DNA from: Ruegeria arenilitoris
GTDB lineage: Bacteria; Pseudomonadota; Alphaproteobacteria; Rhodobacterales; Rhodobacteraceae
Length of the DNA stretch: 64,000 nucleotides
Direction of reading: 5' to 3'
Assembly (NCBI RefSeq): GCF_013030985.1
Contig: NZ_WPYP01000001.1
Coordinates: forward strand, 620,001-684,000
Under the pieces are notes generated by a model. That model did no database searches. It was not told where the DNA came from and saw only the letters and a list, made by a program, of their open reading frames with translations. Both the position numbers and the translations under genes were made by a program. Positions 1 to 7,588 of this stretch are shown piece by piece. Numbering within the stretch: position 1 is the first letter of the stretch; the number at the start of each line of letters is the position of its first letter.

Positions 1-1
1 A

Positions 2-763
2 TCAAAAGCCAAGAAAGGGATCGCACGGCGCGAAGTCACCGTCGCCGTTCATGCTCGCGCCTGCCAAACAGCATTGGAAATACTAACTCTTCTGGAGAAT
101 GGCCTTGCTGATGGCGCGTATGCTCGGTGGAGAACACTGTATGAGTTATCTGTAGTTGCCATGTTGGTTGACCGATTTGGAGACGAGATAGCAGAGCGCT
201 ACCTAGCTCATGATGCGGTCAGTATGCGAGAGGCGATTAGAAATGAGTATCGGCATGATCAGATTCCGTATGACCCTCAGTCGTTAAAGGGCACTGCAAA
301 AACCATTGAGACTGAATTCCAGTCTTTAGTGTCCGAATTCGGAAAATCCTTTGCTGGTCCATATGGTTGGGCGGCAGACAGTATCGGAAAGAAAGCGCCT
401 CGCTTCCAAGACCTTGAGGAAGCAATTGAATGGAAAGCCTTGCCTCCTAATTACAAGTGGTCAAGTCACAAAATTCATGCCGGCGTAGCCGGAACCTTGA
501 GAACCCTCGGATCGTTTGACGGGGAGCTAACCGTGCGCGCTGGCGCAAGTAATGCTGGGATTGAGATACCCGCCGTAAATACGGCTTTTTCCTTGCTCCA
601 GATCACGACACTCGTTTTTGGAAAACGAAATGACATTGAAACACAAATTCAGATGCAAGCTCTGATATTGCTTCGAGATAAAGTGGTCCGAGAGTGTCGC
701 AAAGCTGCGAAGAGGCTCGAACGTGATGAAATGGAAATCCGACGTGAGCTAGATGAGATATAG
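2..763 (+). CDS. DUF5677-like protein (5' end outside window)
   Basis: The frame is open from base 2, so the gene begins left of the window; 253 residues are visible and the TTG at 74 is only an internal codon. The stretch ARWRTLYELSVVA near residue 43 and the charged helical C-terminus match what I know of DUF5677 proteins, whose biochemical function is unknown. I see no membrane segment and no recognisable catalytic motif. The gene reads opposite to the phage-type operon, has visibly lower GC than the chromosome, and is followed after 49 bases by a GIY-YIG-like gene on the same strand. Its place at one side of the element fits cargo; a defence role would be a guess. Confidence 0.6.
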   Translation, partial: SKAKKGIARREVTVAVHARACQTALEILTLLENGLADGAYARWRTLYELSVVAMLVDRFGDEIAERYLAHDAVSMREAIRNEYRHDQIPYDPQSLKGTAKTIETEFQSLVSEFGKSFAGPYGWAADSIGKKAPRFQDLEEAIEWKALPPNYKWSSHKIHAGVAGTLRTLGSFDGELTVRAGASNAGIEIPAVNTAFSLLQITTLVFGKRNDIETQIQMQALILLRDKVVRECRKAAKRLERDEMEIRRELDEI

Positions 764-812
764 ACTCAACGATTGGCTAGGTTCTGCACTTTGATCGGCT
801 GGAAAATAACAA

Positions 813-1217
813 ATGATCTACCGAGGCATCAAATTCAATTTGTCGTTCGAACGCGGTTGCGGCGGTGAGATGCCTGCAGGCCCCGGCATCTATGCCGAGG
901 TGCATTGGCCGACCATGAACATCCGCATTGGCGAGAGCAAGAACGTGCGGTCGCGCAATCGCGGACACATCCGTTGGGCAGACAAGCACAAGGCCGGGAC
1001 ACACAAACCCGAGGAAGCCAATAGAAAGGGGCCAATCGTCGATTTGGTCAAGGAATGGGGGTCTGAGGGCCTAGAGCACTTTTTGATTTCAGGTGATCCA
1101 CGGCTTTCCGACCGGGAACTTCGGGTGGAATGCGAAAAACAGCTGCACGAATGGGCGCGAACCCAGACCATTTTCGTCAACATGAACCGTCAACGCAGTT
1201 ATCGAACCGTTAACTGA
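813..1217 (+). CDS. GIY-YIG-like nuclease domain protein
   Basis: The 134-residue protein has G25-I26-Y27, then after ten residues R38-I39-G40, followed by a basic stretch with R46, R48, R50 and H52. This is the spacing of a GIY-YIG nuclease core with the second motif's tyrosine replaced. In GIY-YIG enzymes an arginine after the second motif and a distal glutamate are catalytic; E129-like position is absent but E116 and E121 region glutamates in the C-terminal helix could serve. The protein is a bare domain without an obvious DNA-binding extension. It follows the DUF5677-like gene on the same strand and ends four bases before a strong bidirectional terminator. Whether it cuts DNA is unproven, since one signature residue is changed. 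Confidence 0.6.
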   Translation: MIYRGIKFNLSFERGCGGEMPAGPGIYAEVHWPTMNIRIGESKNVRSRNRGHIRWADKHKAGTHKPEEANRKGPIVDLVKEWGSEGLEHFLISGDPRLSDRELRVECEKQLHEWARTQTIFVNMNRQRSYRTVN

Positions 1218-1220
1218 AGA

Positions 1221-1248
1221 AAAAGGGCGGCCAAAGAGCCGCCCTTTT
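1221..1248. terminator. bidirectional rho-independent terminator
   Basis: An 11-bp perfect stem (AAAAGGGCGGC, 1221-1231, with its complement at 1238-1248) with a 6-base loop has A/T tracts on both sides. It sits between the convergent GIY-YIG-like gene and the end of the minus-strand packaging operon, so it can end both transcripts. Confidence 0.9.
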
Positions 1249-1253
1249 AATAT

Positions 1254-1472
1254 TCAATTCTGTGGTTTTGACTGCTCAAGACAGAAACTCAATTGGTCTC
1301 GGAATCCTTCGATTATTTTGCGGGTATCATAGTTATGAGCAAACATTGCGAGAATCGTCCTATCCTCCTCAGAAGAAAGGTCTAATTCGTTCCCATTCAG
1401 GACGAAGATAGGACACTCGCATTCATAAATCGAGTCCAGTACCAATTGAAGCCGTGGGTCGTACAGGGTCAT
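1254..1472 (-). CDS. small hypothetical protein, last gene of packaging operon
   Basis: A 72-residue acidic protein with no recognised domain. Two in-frame ATGs exist, at 1481 and 1472. The AAGGAG on the minus strand abuts the first ATG directly and lies nine bases before the second, so I chose 1472. The ribosome-binding site is inside the end of the upstream small gene, which suggests coupling. It is the last gene before the terminator at 1221-1248. It is probably a genuine element gene of unknown role; being short and unmatched, it could also be a non-functional remnant. Confidence 0.5.
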   Translation of the reverse strand: MTLYDPRLQLVLDSIYECECPIFVLNGNELDLSSEEDRTILAMFAHNYDTRKIIEGFRDQLSFCLEQSKPQN

Positions 1473-1477
1473 TGTGT

Positions 1478-1672
1478 TCATCTCCTTTGTTCCAGTGACA
1501 TGATGAACTTAACCATTGACCGCGTGTCGGGCATTGTTGGGTTCTTGCAATAGCTTGCAAACTCTTGCTGCCCGCAGCAGCGCGTCAGAGACGCACGAAA
1601 GTTTGCACGCCCCACCATCACGCCCGAAACAACAGAACCATCATTCTGACGCAGATTTTCCGGGGCGGACAC
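1478..1672 (-). CDS. small hypothetical protein
   Basis: A 64-residue ORF starting with GTG eleven bases after the stop of the terminase nuclease gene and ending so that its last codons supply the AAGGAG for the next gene. There is no convincing Shine-Dalgarno before the GTG, so expression would rely on coupling from the terminase gene. It is basic (pI clearly high) with two adjacent cysteines near the middle and no known domain. The tight fit between its neighbours is the main argument that it is real. Confidence 0.4.
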   Translation of the reverse strand: MSAPENLRQNDGSVVSGVMVGRANFRASLTRCCGQQEFASYCKNPTMPDTRSMVKFIMSLEQRR

Positions 1673-1685
1673 CGTTATCTACGCG

Positions 1686-2411
1686 TCACCAATACCCTCG
1701 CAACCGAACCTCGCCCACAGTTGCACCAACTGAGCGATGATCAGACAACCATAGCGCCTGCGCAACGGACCCCGCCATATCCGCGTGCCCAGCTTTCGTG
1801 CCACCCGAAATCGTCGTGCGACCAGCCGCGGTGATCGACGCTTCGAATGACTCAAGTTCGGCCTGCAATTCGAGGCGCGCCGGTATGTCCCCAATTTCGA
1901 GGTCGCCTGTATGCAACGCCCCGTTCAGGGTATTGAGGAGCAGGTTGCGCGAGACATTGTTGAACGTCACGCCGCGTTCTTTCGACTCGGACTCGTTCTC
2001 GCCCCCCGTGATTTGCATTCGGGTGTGCTGCACCCCTCGGGCATTCAGGAGGTCGCAGAACGCACGACCAACACCTGACGCGTCCACAACTAAGTAGCCA
2101 GCCGAGGCAAGTGGCTCCTGCAACATGAGGTTTCGAATTACCTGTGCGAGTTCAGTGTATGCCATCGCGGGGATACGCTCAGACCGCACGACAACGCGAC
2201 GACGCGGCCCAAGCTCCTGCGCGTATTGAGTCCAGCGTGGCACACGCTCGTCCATAATGATCGAAAAAGCGTTCTGACCCGATGCAGACGCCGACTGCGC
2301 GATATCCAAACCAACAAGGTAGCGGCGATATCCGGGCGTAACGGTCACGGCTGGGTCAGAGCATGGCAGGATCAAATCCTCGCCCCGCTGGATGATTTCA
2401 GGCAGCTGCAT
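1686..2411 (-). CDS. terL: terminase large subunit, nuclease half
   Basis: This 241-residue protein corresponds to the C-terminal RNase H-like nuclease of phage large terminases, which cuts concatemeric DNA at the start and end of packaging. Three acidic positions stand at the expected places: D36 in YLVGLDIAQ, D110 in YLVVDASGVG, and D211 in GHADMAGS. There is no Walker motif; the ATPase half is the preceding gene, whose last 14 bases overlap this start in another frame. The ATG has a GAGGGA ribosome-binding site about six bases upstream, so the protein can be made separately. Together the two genes add to about 500 residues, the size of a normal single-chain TerL. The split may be genuine or a frameshift. 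Confidence 0.85.
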   Translation of the reverse strand: MQLPEIIQRGEDLILPCSDPAVTVTPGYRRYLVGLDIAQSASASGQNAFSIIMDERVPRWTQYAQELGPRRRVVVRSERIPAMAYTELAQVIRNLMLQEPLASAGYLVVDASGVGRAFCDLLNARGVQHTRMQITGGENESESKERGVTFNNVSRNLLLNTLNGALHTGDLEIGDIPARLELQAELESFEASITAAGRTTISGGTKAGHADMAGSVAQALWLSDHRSVGATVGEVRLRGYW

Positions 2412-3180
2412 AGATGTCCCTCAGCTTCAATTCGGGCATATCGGTAAAGGCTTTCTCAATGGTCTCAGGCGCAAAGAATGGCGTACCGCCGCCTGACCAT
2501 CTAAGTTCGTGTTCAATCGCAAAGGTCAGAGGCGGTTGGTATTTTCGGTCAAACGCGACCTTGTCAGCCATACGAGGCAGATCGGTCGAGCGTGCGGTGA
2601 TCTTTTCAACTTCGTCGTTGTCTACCCAAAGCCGATGGGCGAATCCGCCTACACGACCGGGAGTTGTGATCAAAAGAATGCGTCCGCCCTCCTCTCGGAT
2701 GGGCAGCGTCGCATCAAATACGGCGTCGGGTATAAAGGCACCTTCCTCGTAGATCAGCAGCCCTCCATCTTTCACCCCCCAGCCGCGCGCCGATTCCCCG
2801 TCCTGACCCGCAGGAACACAGACAATGGCCGACCCATTCGCAAGTTCCATGACTTGCTGCGTGAGGCGTGTTTTTTGAATGGACAGCCCGAGTTCGTGCC
2901 ACGCCTGCAAACATTTTTTGAATAGCAAGGTGGATTGCGCCAGCGTGGGCGAGAGGATCAGTACGGTTCGATTAGGCATCGAGACTGTCTGAGCAGCCAG
3001 TACACCCGTTGTCTGCGATTTTCCGATCCGCCTTGAGGCAAGACACATCGCGAACGGGCTAGAGGACGTCAGAAACTTACGTTGCCAATCATCCGCAGGC
3101 CCGCCCACAATGTGCTCAAGCAGAGCAGTCGGATCAGTGCGCCGCTCGAGCCTCTGGAGAAAGATACCGAGGTCATTCAA
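2398..3180 (-). CDS. terL: terminase large subunit, ATPase half
   Basis: This 260-residue protein matches the N-terminal packaging ATPase of phage large terminases. The P-loop is SRRIGKSQ (residues 49-56), the Walker B strand is LLIYEE (141-146, with Glu where Asp is usual), and the coupling motif is LLITTPG (169-175). The protein stops after GTPFFAPETIEKA..., exactly where a full-length TerL would continue into its nuclease. Its start overlaps the stop of the TerS-like gene by eight bases, and its stop overlaps the start of the nuclease gene by 14. A complete active-site set in both halves argues against decay. The motor would act at the portal vertex during DNA packaging. Confidence 0.85.
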   Translation of the reverse strand: MNDLGIFLQRLERRTDPTALLEHIVGGPADDWQRKFLTSSSPFAMCLASRRIGKSQTTGVLAAQTVSMPNRTVLILSPTLAQSTLLFKKCLQAWHELGLSIQKTRLTQQVMELANGSAIVCVPAGQDGESARGWGVKDGGLLIYEEGAFIPDAVFDATLPIREEGGRILLITTPGRVGGFAHRLWVDNDEVEKITARSTDLPRMADKVAFDRKYQPPLTFAIEHELRWSGGGTPFFAPETIEKAFTDMPELKLRDIYAAA

Positions 3181-3784
3181 GGCTCAGCTTCCTATCCGCA
3201 ACCATCGCCCGGAACATTTCGAAGGCGTCGGGGTGGTTTTCGAAAACCACATAAAGGATGTCTTGCAACACCGCCCATTCGGGGGCCTCGTTGATCGACA
3301 ATACGACCGTCGTTTTCTCTTTGAGAGCTGTGTAGGATTTGAGGAGTCGTTCGAATGACTGCCCCTGATCCCGCAGGAGTTGGCCGAGCGCGGGTGCAAG
3401 ATCTTCAACGTCACGGCCATCTCCGATCTTGGCTTTCATCAAGCCATAGATTTCTTTCTGCTCCTCGATAATCCCGCGCAAACCTCGCTGCACATCGTCC
3501 TGACCGCGATTGATTACTGCATCGTCAGCAGCGGATTCGGACCGGGCTGCCTCAGCAAGCACAACCTTCTTTACTTCGTCGGTGATGAATTTCGTGCGGA
3601 AGCGGTCGAGGGTCGTAATTTCGACGCCCAGCCGTTTCGCAATTTCAGCAAAGGGACGACGATGCAGCACGCAATCAAGAACGACCTCGCCCAAATCCGA
3701 CCGCTGTCGAATGAGCGATTTCCGACCGGGACCGGGGTCTTCTTTCGGAATCACCTTCAAAATGCGCTGCATGTCGATACTCAT
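3173..3784 (-). CDS. terS: terminase small subunit-like DNA-binding protein
   Basis: A 203-residue protein placed directly before the terminase ATPase. Residues near 42-75 (FAEIAKRLGVEITTLDRF) look like a helix-turn-helix, as in small terminases and transposase-type DNA-binding domains, followed by a long helical region that could oligomerise. The ATG at 3784 overlaps the stop of the previous gene by ATGA; the longer frame upstream would overlap that gene almost entirely and is not used. In phages TerS recognises the packaging site and hands DNA to TerL. The assignment rests on position, size and the helix-turn-helix, not on a family match I can verify. Confidence 0.55.
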   Translation of the reverse strand: MSIDMQRILKVIPKEDPGPGRKSLIRQRSDLGEVVLDCVLHRRPFAEIAKRLGVEITTLDRFRTKFITDEVKKVVLAEAARSESAADDAVINRGQDDVQRGLRGIIEEQKEIYGLMKAKIGDGRDVEDLAPALGQLLRDQGQSFERLLKSYTALKEKTTVVLSINEAPEWAVLQDILYVVFENHPDAFEMFRAMVADRKLSLE

Positions 3785-4137
3785 GCGGCCTTCTCCAAGA
3801 TCGGATCGGCAAGTTCGAGGAATTCGGACAACAAGTGTCCGATGGTGCCCCCAGCACCTCCGAACCGCGCAATCAACCACCGCATGTCCGCAGCATAAAT
3901 CGGGTTGTCTACAGCCTTTTCAGATGGGCAATCATAGTTGTCCGACACCCAAGAAAGGAACACTAGCGACAACAAAACGATGCGCAACCTATCCGTGTCC
4001 GAGATTTGGCAGTGATCGACATAGACAACGTGCCGCTCATCAACGTGGATACGCGAAGCGTCTATGCCACGCAGGCCGAGAACGGCTTTGGCCGCGACCT
4101 GCCTGCCAAGGCGTTTGAGGGGGTCCATACGGGTCAT
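3781..4137 (-). CDS. hypothetical phage-type protein
   Basis: A 118-residue protein with a basic N-terminus and a hydrophobic helix near residues 51-65 (LRIVLLSLVFLSWV), which is more likely a buried helix than a membrane anchor since it is short and flanked by charges. No family recognised. Both ends overlap neighbours by four bases (ATGA with the scaffold-like gene upstream and with the TerS-like gene downstream), so it is part of the translationally coupled packaging operon. Head-completion or terminase-associated roles are possible, but nothing in the sequence decides it. Confidence 0.55.
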   Translation of the reverse strand: MTRMDPLKRLGRQVAAKAVLGLRGIDASRIHVDERHVVYVDHCQISDTDRLRIVLLSLVFLSWVSDNYDCPSEKAVDNPIYAADMRWLIARFGGAGGTIGHLLSEFLELADPILEKAA

Positions 4138-4517
4138 TGGTCGGCCACGATTTCGACGTATGTACCAGCCTGTTCCGCCAGTGTCTTCGCGCGGCGATAC
4201 AACTGCGGGTCTCTGGCTTGTGTTCGGGTCAGTTTGACGGATTCTGGCGTCAGCGCGGCTTTGACATCCGCAGGTTTCGAATTCTGACCCAGCAAATTCT
4301 TGAGTTGGGTCAGTTCATCAGCGTGTTGTTTTTCGCGAGTGTCGCGCTCACGTTGCGCGTCTTTGACCTCGTCAAGCAACTTTGCCGCGTTGTCTTTCAA
4401 ACCACCGATCTGTTCTTCGATCTGCTTGGACAAGCCATCCTGCATCGCCTCAAGCAGTTTCGGGGTCGCTTTCTCGATAAACTGCTCCATCAGTTTATCG
4501 TTGTTCTCGTCAGACAT
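4134..4517 (-). CDS. coiled-coil scaffold-like protein
   Basis: A 127-residue highly charged protein. Residues about 20-75 are a continuous amphipathic helix rich in K, E, Q and L (GLKDNAAKLLDEVKDAQRE), followed by a linker and a short basic C-terminal segment. Such a layout is typical of phage scaffolding or other head-morphogenesis helpers, which lack sequence conservation. It has a clear GGAG seven bases before its ATG and is the first gene after the hairpin at 4541-4563. No capsid gene accompanies it in this operon, which is odd for a scaffold; it could instead bind a helper phage's capsid precursor or be unrelated to heads. Confidence 0.45.
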   Translation of the reverse strand: MSDENNDKLMEQFIEKATPKLLEAMQDGLSKQIEEQIGGLKDNAAKLLDEVKDAQRERDTREKQHADELTQLKNLLGQNSKPADVKAALTPESVKLTRTQARDPQLYRRAKTLAEQAGTYVEIVADQ

Positions 4518-4540
4518 TTTGCATCTCCACCAGCAATAGA

Positions 4541-4563
4541 AAAGCGGGCTCCTTGGAGCCCGC
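4541..4563 (-). terminator. intra-operon hairpin terminator
   Basis: On the minus strand GCGGGCTCC and its complement form a 7-9 bp stem with a 2-4 base loop, followed by TTTTCT. It lies between the 206-residue gene (ends 4664) and the scaffold-like gene (starts 4517), so it probably reduces expression of the scaffold-terminase part relative to the portal. Confidence 0.7.
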
Positions 4564-4663
4564 CCTTCAATTTGAACGTGAAGATGCGCGACCCCCTGGC
4601 CTCGATTTGAATATGCGGTATTGCGCCTTTTCGCTCGACCACAGCGTTCCCGACTGAGTTCGA

Positions 4664-5284
4664 CTAAGCAGCAAGGGCGTAAGTGAAATCTACGCTATTT
4701 CGGGTAATTTCGCCTTTATTGATGGCCTTATTCAAAACCTCACGAATGCCATGGTCCGAAATATCCCCATCAAGCGCGAGCAAGATGTCTTTGAACTTTG
4801 CTTCGCCCTTTTCTTTGAGCAGATCAAAAATGGCCGCACGCCGCTCAGAATAGCGCATCTTCGGGAACTGCCGCTTAGGTGCACGTTTTGGTTTCGGATT
4901 GTTCGTGATGGCAGCACGTGCCGCATGTGCACGCTCGTCCTCACCCTTCAATGCTTCCCAGAATGCCCGCGCCTCGTCGATATGCGAAAGTGACGACCGC
5001 CCATCAAGTTCCGGGACATCCGCGCCCTCCAAGATCGCAACGACCCTGCTGCGCAAAAGATGTGGATTGATGTCTGCCATTGTGCAGATGTCATACCGTG
5101 ATCGCGCCCAGCCGCCGGATGTAGCCGTCAAAAACCGCAATGCCTCATCACGCAAAACCCGCGCCTCATCCGGGTGCGAGGTCATTTGGATTGCGCTAAA
5201 CAAATCAAAGATTGCCCGAGAAACAACCGCCCGCCACATTTCATGGGCGGGCGCTTCCACTTCAAGACCGTTTGATGCCTCCAT
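4664..5284 (-). CDS. hypothetical phage-type protein with C-terminal winged-helix-like region
   Basis: A 206-residue protein whose N-terminal third (LW-type motif EMWRAVVSRAIFDLF, then DEALRFL...W.RSRYDICTMADINP) resembles a small family of element-encoded proteins of unknown function that carry an aromatic, arginine-rich core. Residues about 140-206 are predicted helices and strands like a winged helix (YSERRAAIFDLLKEKGEAKF). The ATG directly abuts the portal stop codon (TGA-ATG), so it is coupled to the portal gene. The gene is followed by the hairpin at 4541-4563. Nucleic-acid binding or late regulation is plausible; nothing firmer can be said. Confidence 0.5.
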   Translation of the reverse strand: MEASNGLEVEAPAHEMWRAVVSRAIFDLFSAIQMTSHPDEARVLRDEALRFLTATSGGWARSRYDICTMADINPHLLRSRVVAILEGADVPELDGRSSLSHIDEARAFWEALKGEDERAHAARAAITNNPKPKRAPKRQFPKMRYSERRAAIFDLLKEKGEAKFKDILLALDGDISDHGIREVLNKAINKGEITRNSVDFTYALAA

Positions 5285-6631
5285 TCAGGCGACCCTCGGA
5301 ATGAGGGTCGAGGTGTCCCCGCCTTCCTCGTCGATCATGTCCTTTTCTTCTTCCCACGTGCGGTCTGCACGGACGATTTCGCCCTTCTGCAAGTTTTCGT
5401 GGAGTGTCTGCCGGGAAATCGAGCCGGACATATAGAGCTTCATTTGCATCTCGATCATCTTCGGATCCATTGAAGCCTCAATGAAATCACGCGACAACTT
5501 GGCTGATGCCTCGTCTGGCGACGCACCCACCCACTCGGCAGCAATGCGAAGCAGAGCGTTCAAGGCCGCTTCGACCGAAACAACGACCGAGTGCAACAGC
5601 GCGAGTTCAGACCGTGTTCGTTGCGTTGCTGTACCCAGTGTTTCGTTGCGATTGACTGTGGTCGACAACATACGGGCACCAAGGGACATCATCTCGTCCT
5701 CAAGCTCGGACATCTCCTCTTTCATCGCGGCAACACCCGCACCCGTAAATTCAAGCAAGCCCGCCTGTGCGCCTTCGGGCAGCAGCCACAGAGCACCCGA
5801 CCCGATGGTCGATGGCTTGTGCTTTTCTGAGATTGATCCCGCGATCCAAGGTGTTGGTGCGGCTGTCAGATGCAGGGCGTGACGTTTGTCGCAAGATGTA
5901 TTGAAATGCGCGATTGCCGTCTTGCAGAGAGCGAGAAATGGCGGTGTCACATGTTCTGGGCGAATGCCCTCATGGCTGACCATAACGAATGGGATGTAGT
6001 CGAGCGCCTTGCCATTGACCGTCGGAATGATCTCTTCGCCCACATCAACACGATTGTCCTGCGCATCACGGACAAACCTACGAAACTTATAGATCGTGTC
6101 TTCAAGGATCAGTTCATAGGTCACGTCGGCGTTTTCAAACTGCTCGTCCGAACTGAGCCAAACCCGCGACAACACCTTTTTCCCATCCACATAGGCGGTG
6201 TCGAATTGGTCGATTTCCTCTGCCTTGAAGGTCGAAAAATGCGGGACCGTTGTCGGCGTGTTGTTATCCTGTGGGAAATCAACAAGGATGCCGAAGCGAC
6301 CCATTGTGATGGCCTCACGCGTCATGTCCTCGGCCAGCGCGTGCAACGGCGCGTTTTCGTGCGTGGCACTCAAGCGCAACGGTTCGAGGCGTTCAGGCAG
6401 CTTGAACACGGGTTCCTTTCGAAGCGCGAGACCAACCAAGGCGCGCTGGGTCATGGATGGTGCCCCCGTGAAATGACCCCGATCCAGATAGGATTTGTAG
6501 TCGTCCACGGACATGCCCGACGGCTTCGGAACATACAGTTGACCCTGATCCTTGATTGCGTCTTCGCCCTCAAGACAGGAGCGAATGAGATCGAAATTGG
6601 ACCGCAGGCGGTCGATGCGGTTACTAGACAT
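5285..6631 (-). CDS. phage portal protein, DUF4055 family
   Basis: At 448 residues this matches DUF4055 proteins, which are portal proteins forming the dodecameric ring through which DNA enters the capsid. The N-terminus has the family-typical LEGEDAIKDQG and YVPKPSGMS segments, followed by a loop-rich core (residues about 95-300) and a long helical C-terminal stem with acidic clusters (EEMSELEDEMM). The ATG at 6631 has GAGGTG five bases upstream and overlaps the end of the preceding gene by eight bases; a GTG two codons earlier is less likely. In a normal phage a capsid gene would follow close by; here the next genes are two unknowns, a scaffold-like protein and the terminase. Confidence 0.8.
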   Translation of the reverse strand: MSSNRIDRLRSNFDLIRSCLEGEDAIKDQGQLYVPKPSGMSVDDYKSYLDRGHFTGAPSMTQRALVGLALRKEPVFKLPERLEPLRLSATHENAPLHALAEDMTREAITMGRFGILVDFPQDNNTPTTVPHFSTFKAEEIDQFDTAYVDGKKVLSRVWLSSDEQFENADVTYELILEDTIYKFRRFVRDAQDNRVDVGEEIIPTVNGKALDYIPFVMVSHEGIRPEHVTPPFLALCKTAIAHFNTSCDKRHALHLTAAPTPWIAGSISEKHKPSTIGSGALWLLPEGAQAGLLEFTGAGVAAMKEEMSELEDEMMSLGARMLSTTVNRNETLGTATQRTRSELALLHSVVVSVEAALNALLRIAAEWVGASPDEASAKLSRDFIEASMDPKMIEMQMKLYMSGSISRQTLHENLQKGEIVRADRTWEEEKDMIDEEGGDTSTLIPRVA

Positions 6632-6902
6632 CTTCACCTCGGCTAATCAGGATCGGGAACAGGTGGATGAACGGGATGTGGAACGCACCGTGACCTGCGT
6701 GGATTTTGACCATCGACTGCGTTTTCTCGAGGATCACGTCGCCGACGTGCAATTCCTTGGATTCAGGTTCAATCATCAGATTGGTCAGGGCATCCATTAA
6801 GCCGTCGATGCCAACGGGCGCGACGAACTCCATAGACGTTGAAATGGTAACTTCGGACAGCACGCATTTGTCGTCTGCGCTCGCCTTGAGAGTAATCTGC
6901 AT
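6624..6902 (-). CDS. small hypothetical protein, first gene of packaging operon
   Basis: A 92-residue protein starting at the ATG at 6902, which has AAAGGAAA five bases upstream; a longer open frame reaching 7136 lacks coding character and a ribosome-binding site. The protein has hydrophobic alternation and no recognised domain. It overlaps the portal start by eight bases, so it is the promoter-proximal gene of the portal-terminase operon. Possible roles include a small head or regulatory protein; I cannot choose. Confidence 0.5.
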   Translation of the reverse strand: MQITLKASADDKCVLSEVTISTSMEFVAPVGIDGLMDALTNLMIEPESKELHVGDVILEKTQSMVKIHAGHGAFHIPFIHLFPILISRGEDV

Positions 6903-7588
6903 TGGGGTTTCCTTTAGGTGCGGGGGCGAACCGCAAAGAAGGAAACTGCGCGACGACCCGCCCCCTGTTTCGTCAAACGCGCGCGTGATGATTATGCGGG
7001 GATCGGCGGTAGTAGTTCGACCGGGGCAGTGTCCCACTAAGGGCGATCTTGCGGTAATGGGCGGGGTCAGTAGATTTGCTGAAAAATTCTGTGAACCCCA
7101 CCCCCGCTGACGCCGCAGCCAGATTAGGGGGTCCATTCACATTTCTGCACAGATGTCGGGCGATCTATCAGGTGTTTAACGCGTCTGCACAGCAGCCGTC
7201 TAACGTATGGTCACTGAGCTTACGTTATTGGTTCGACGTGCACTTAGTTATCAATTGGTTACAGTTCGAGCCTGAGATTTAGTGCAGGCGTTTTGTAGGC
7301 ACGGCGATGAGATCGGATCAAAGTACGTCAACAATAGTGTCGTATTCTTTCGACCCCGCATAGAGATCGCCCCGAGTGTGGCCGCGAGATTTGCGACCGA
7401 TCTGCGATGTGATACGCAAAACCGCAAAAAACCATCATTCAAGATTTCCCTTGCGCGAAAAAAATGGATGGATGGATAAAACGCCAAACCATCCATCCAT
7501 TTAATTCACATATGAGAAGTCAAGATCGCCCCCAATTTGCGGGTTTGCGTTTCAATATGCGAACCTCGAATTCAAGAACGTAACGCAC
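6903..7588. other. intergenic region between packaging operon and M15-like gene
   Basis: I see no convincing gene in these 686 bases. The left part (6903-7140) is GC-rich, with GGGGGCGGG on the minus strand near 6958-6966, and must hold the promoter of the packaging operon. The right part (7200-7460) is AT-richer and contains only short, poorly supported frames. A strong inverted repeat at 7462-7502 is listed separately. Confidence 0.5.
7462..7502 (-). terminator. rho-independent terminator of the M15-like gene
   Basis: A perfect 14-bp stem made of ATGG repeats (7462-7475 against 7489-7502) with a 13-base loop. On the minus strand the stem runs into seven T residues. It lies 87 bases after the stop of the membrane M15-like gene and insulates the downstream packaging operon from it. 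Confidence 0.85.

Noticed and set aside
6903..7136. N-terminal extension of the small first packaging gene to 7136
   Set aside because: The ATG at 6902 has a good ribosome-binding site, and the upstream residues are proline/arginine-rich and unlike coding sequence.
7251..7496. 81-codon frame on the minus strand
   Set aside because: It starts inside the strong terminator hairpin at 7462-7502 and has no ribosome-binding site.
7462..7502. ATGG tandem repeats as a possible CRISPR-like or satellite repeat
   Set aside because: They form one perfect inverted repeat with a T tract on the minus strand, that is, a terminator. No spaced repeat array exists anywhere in the window.
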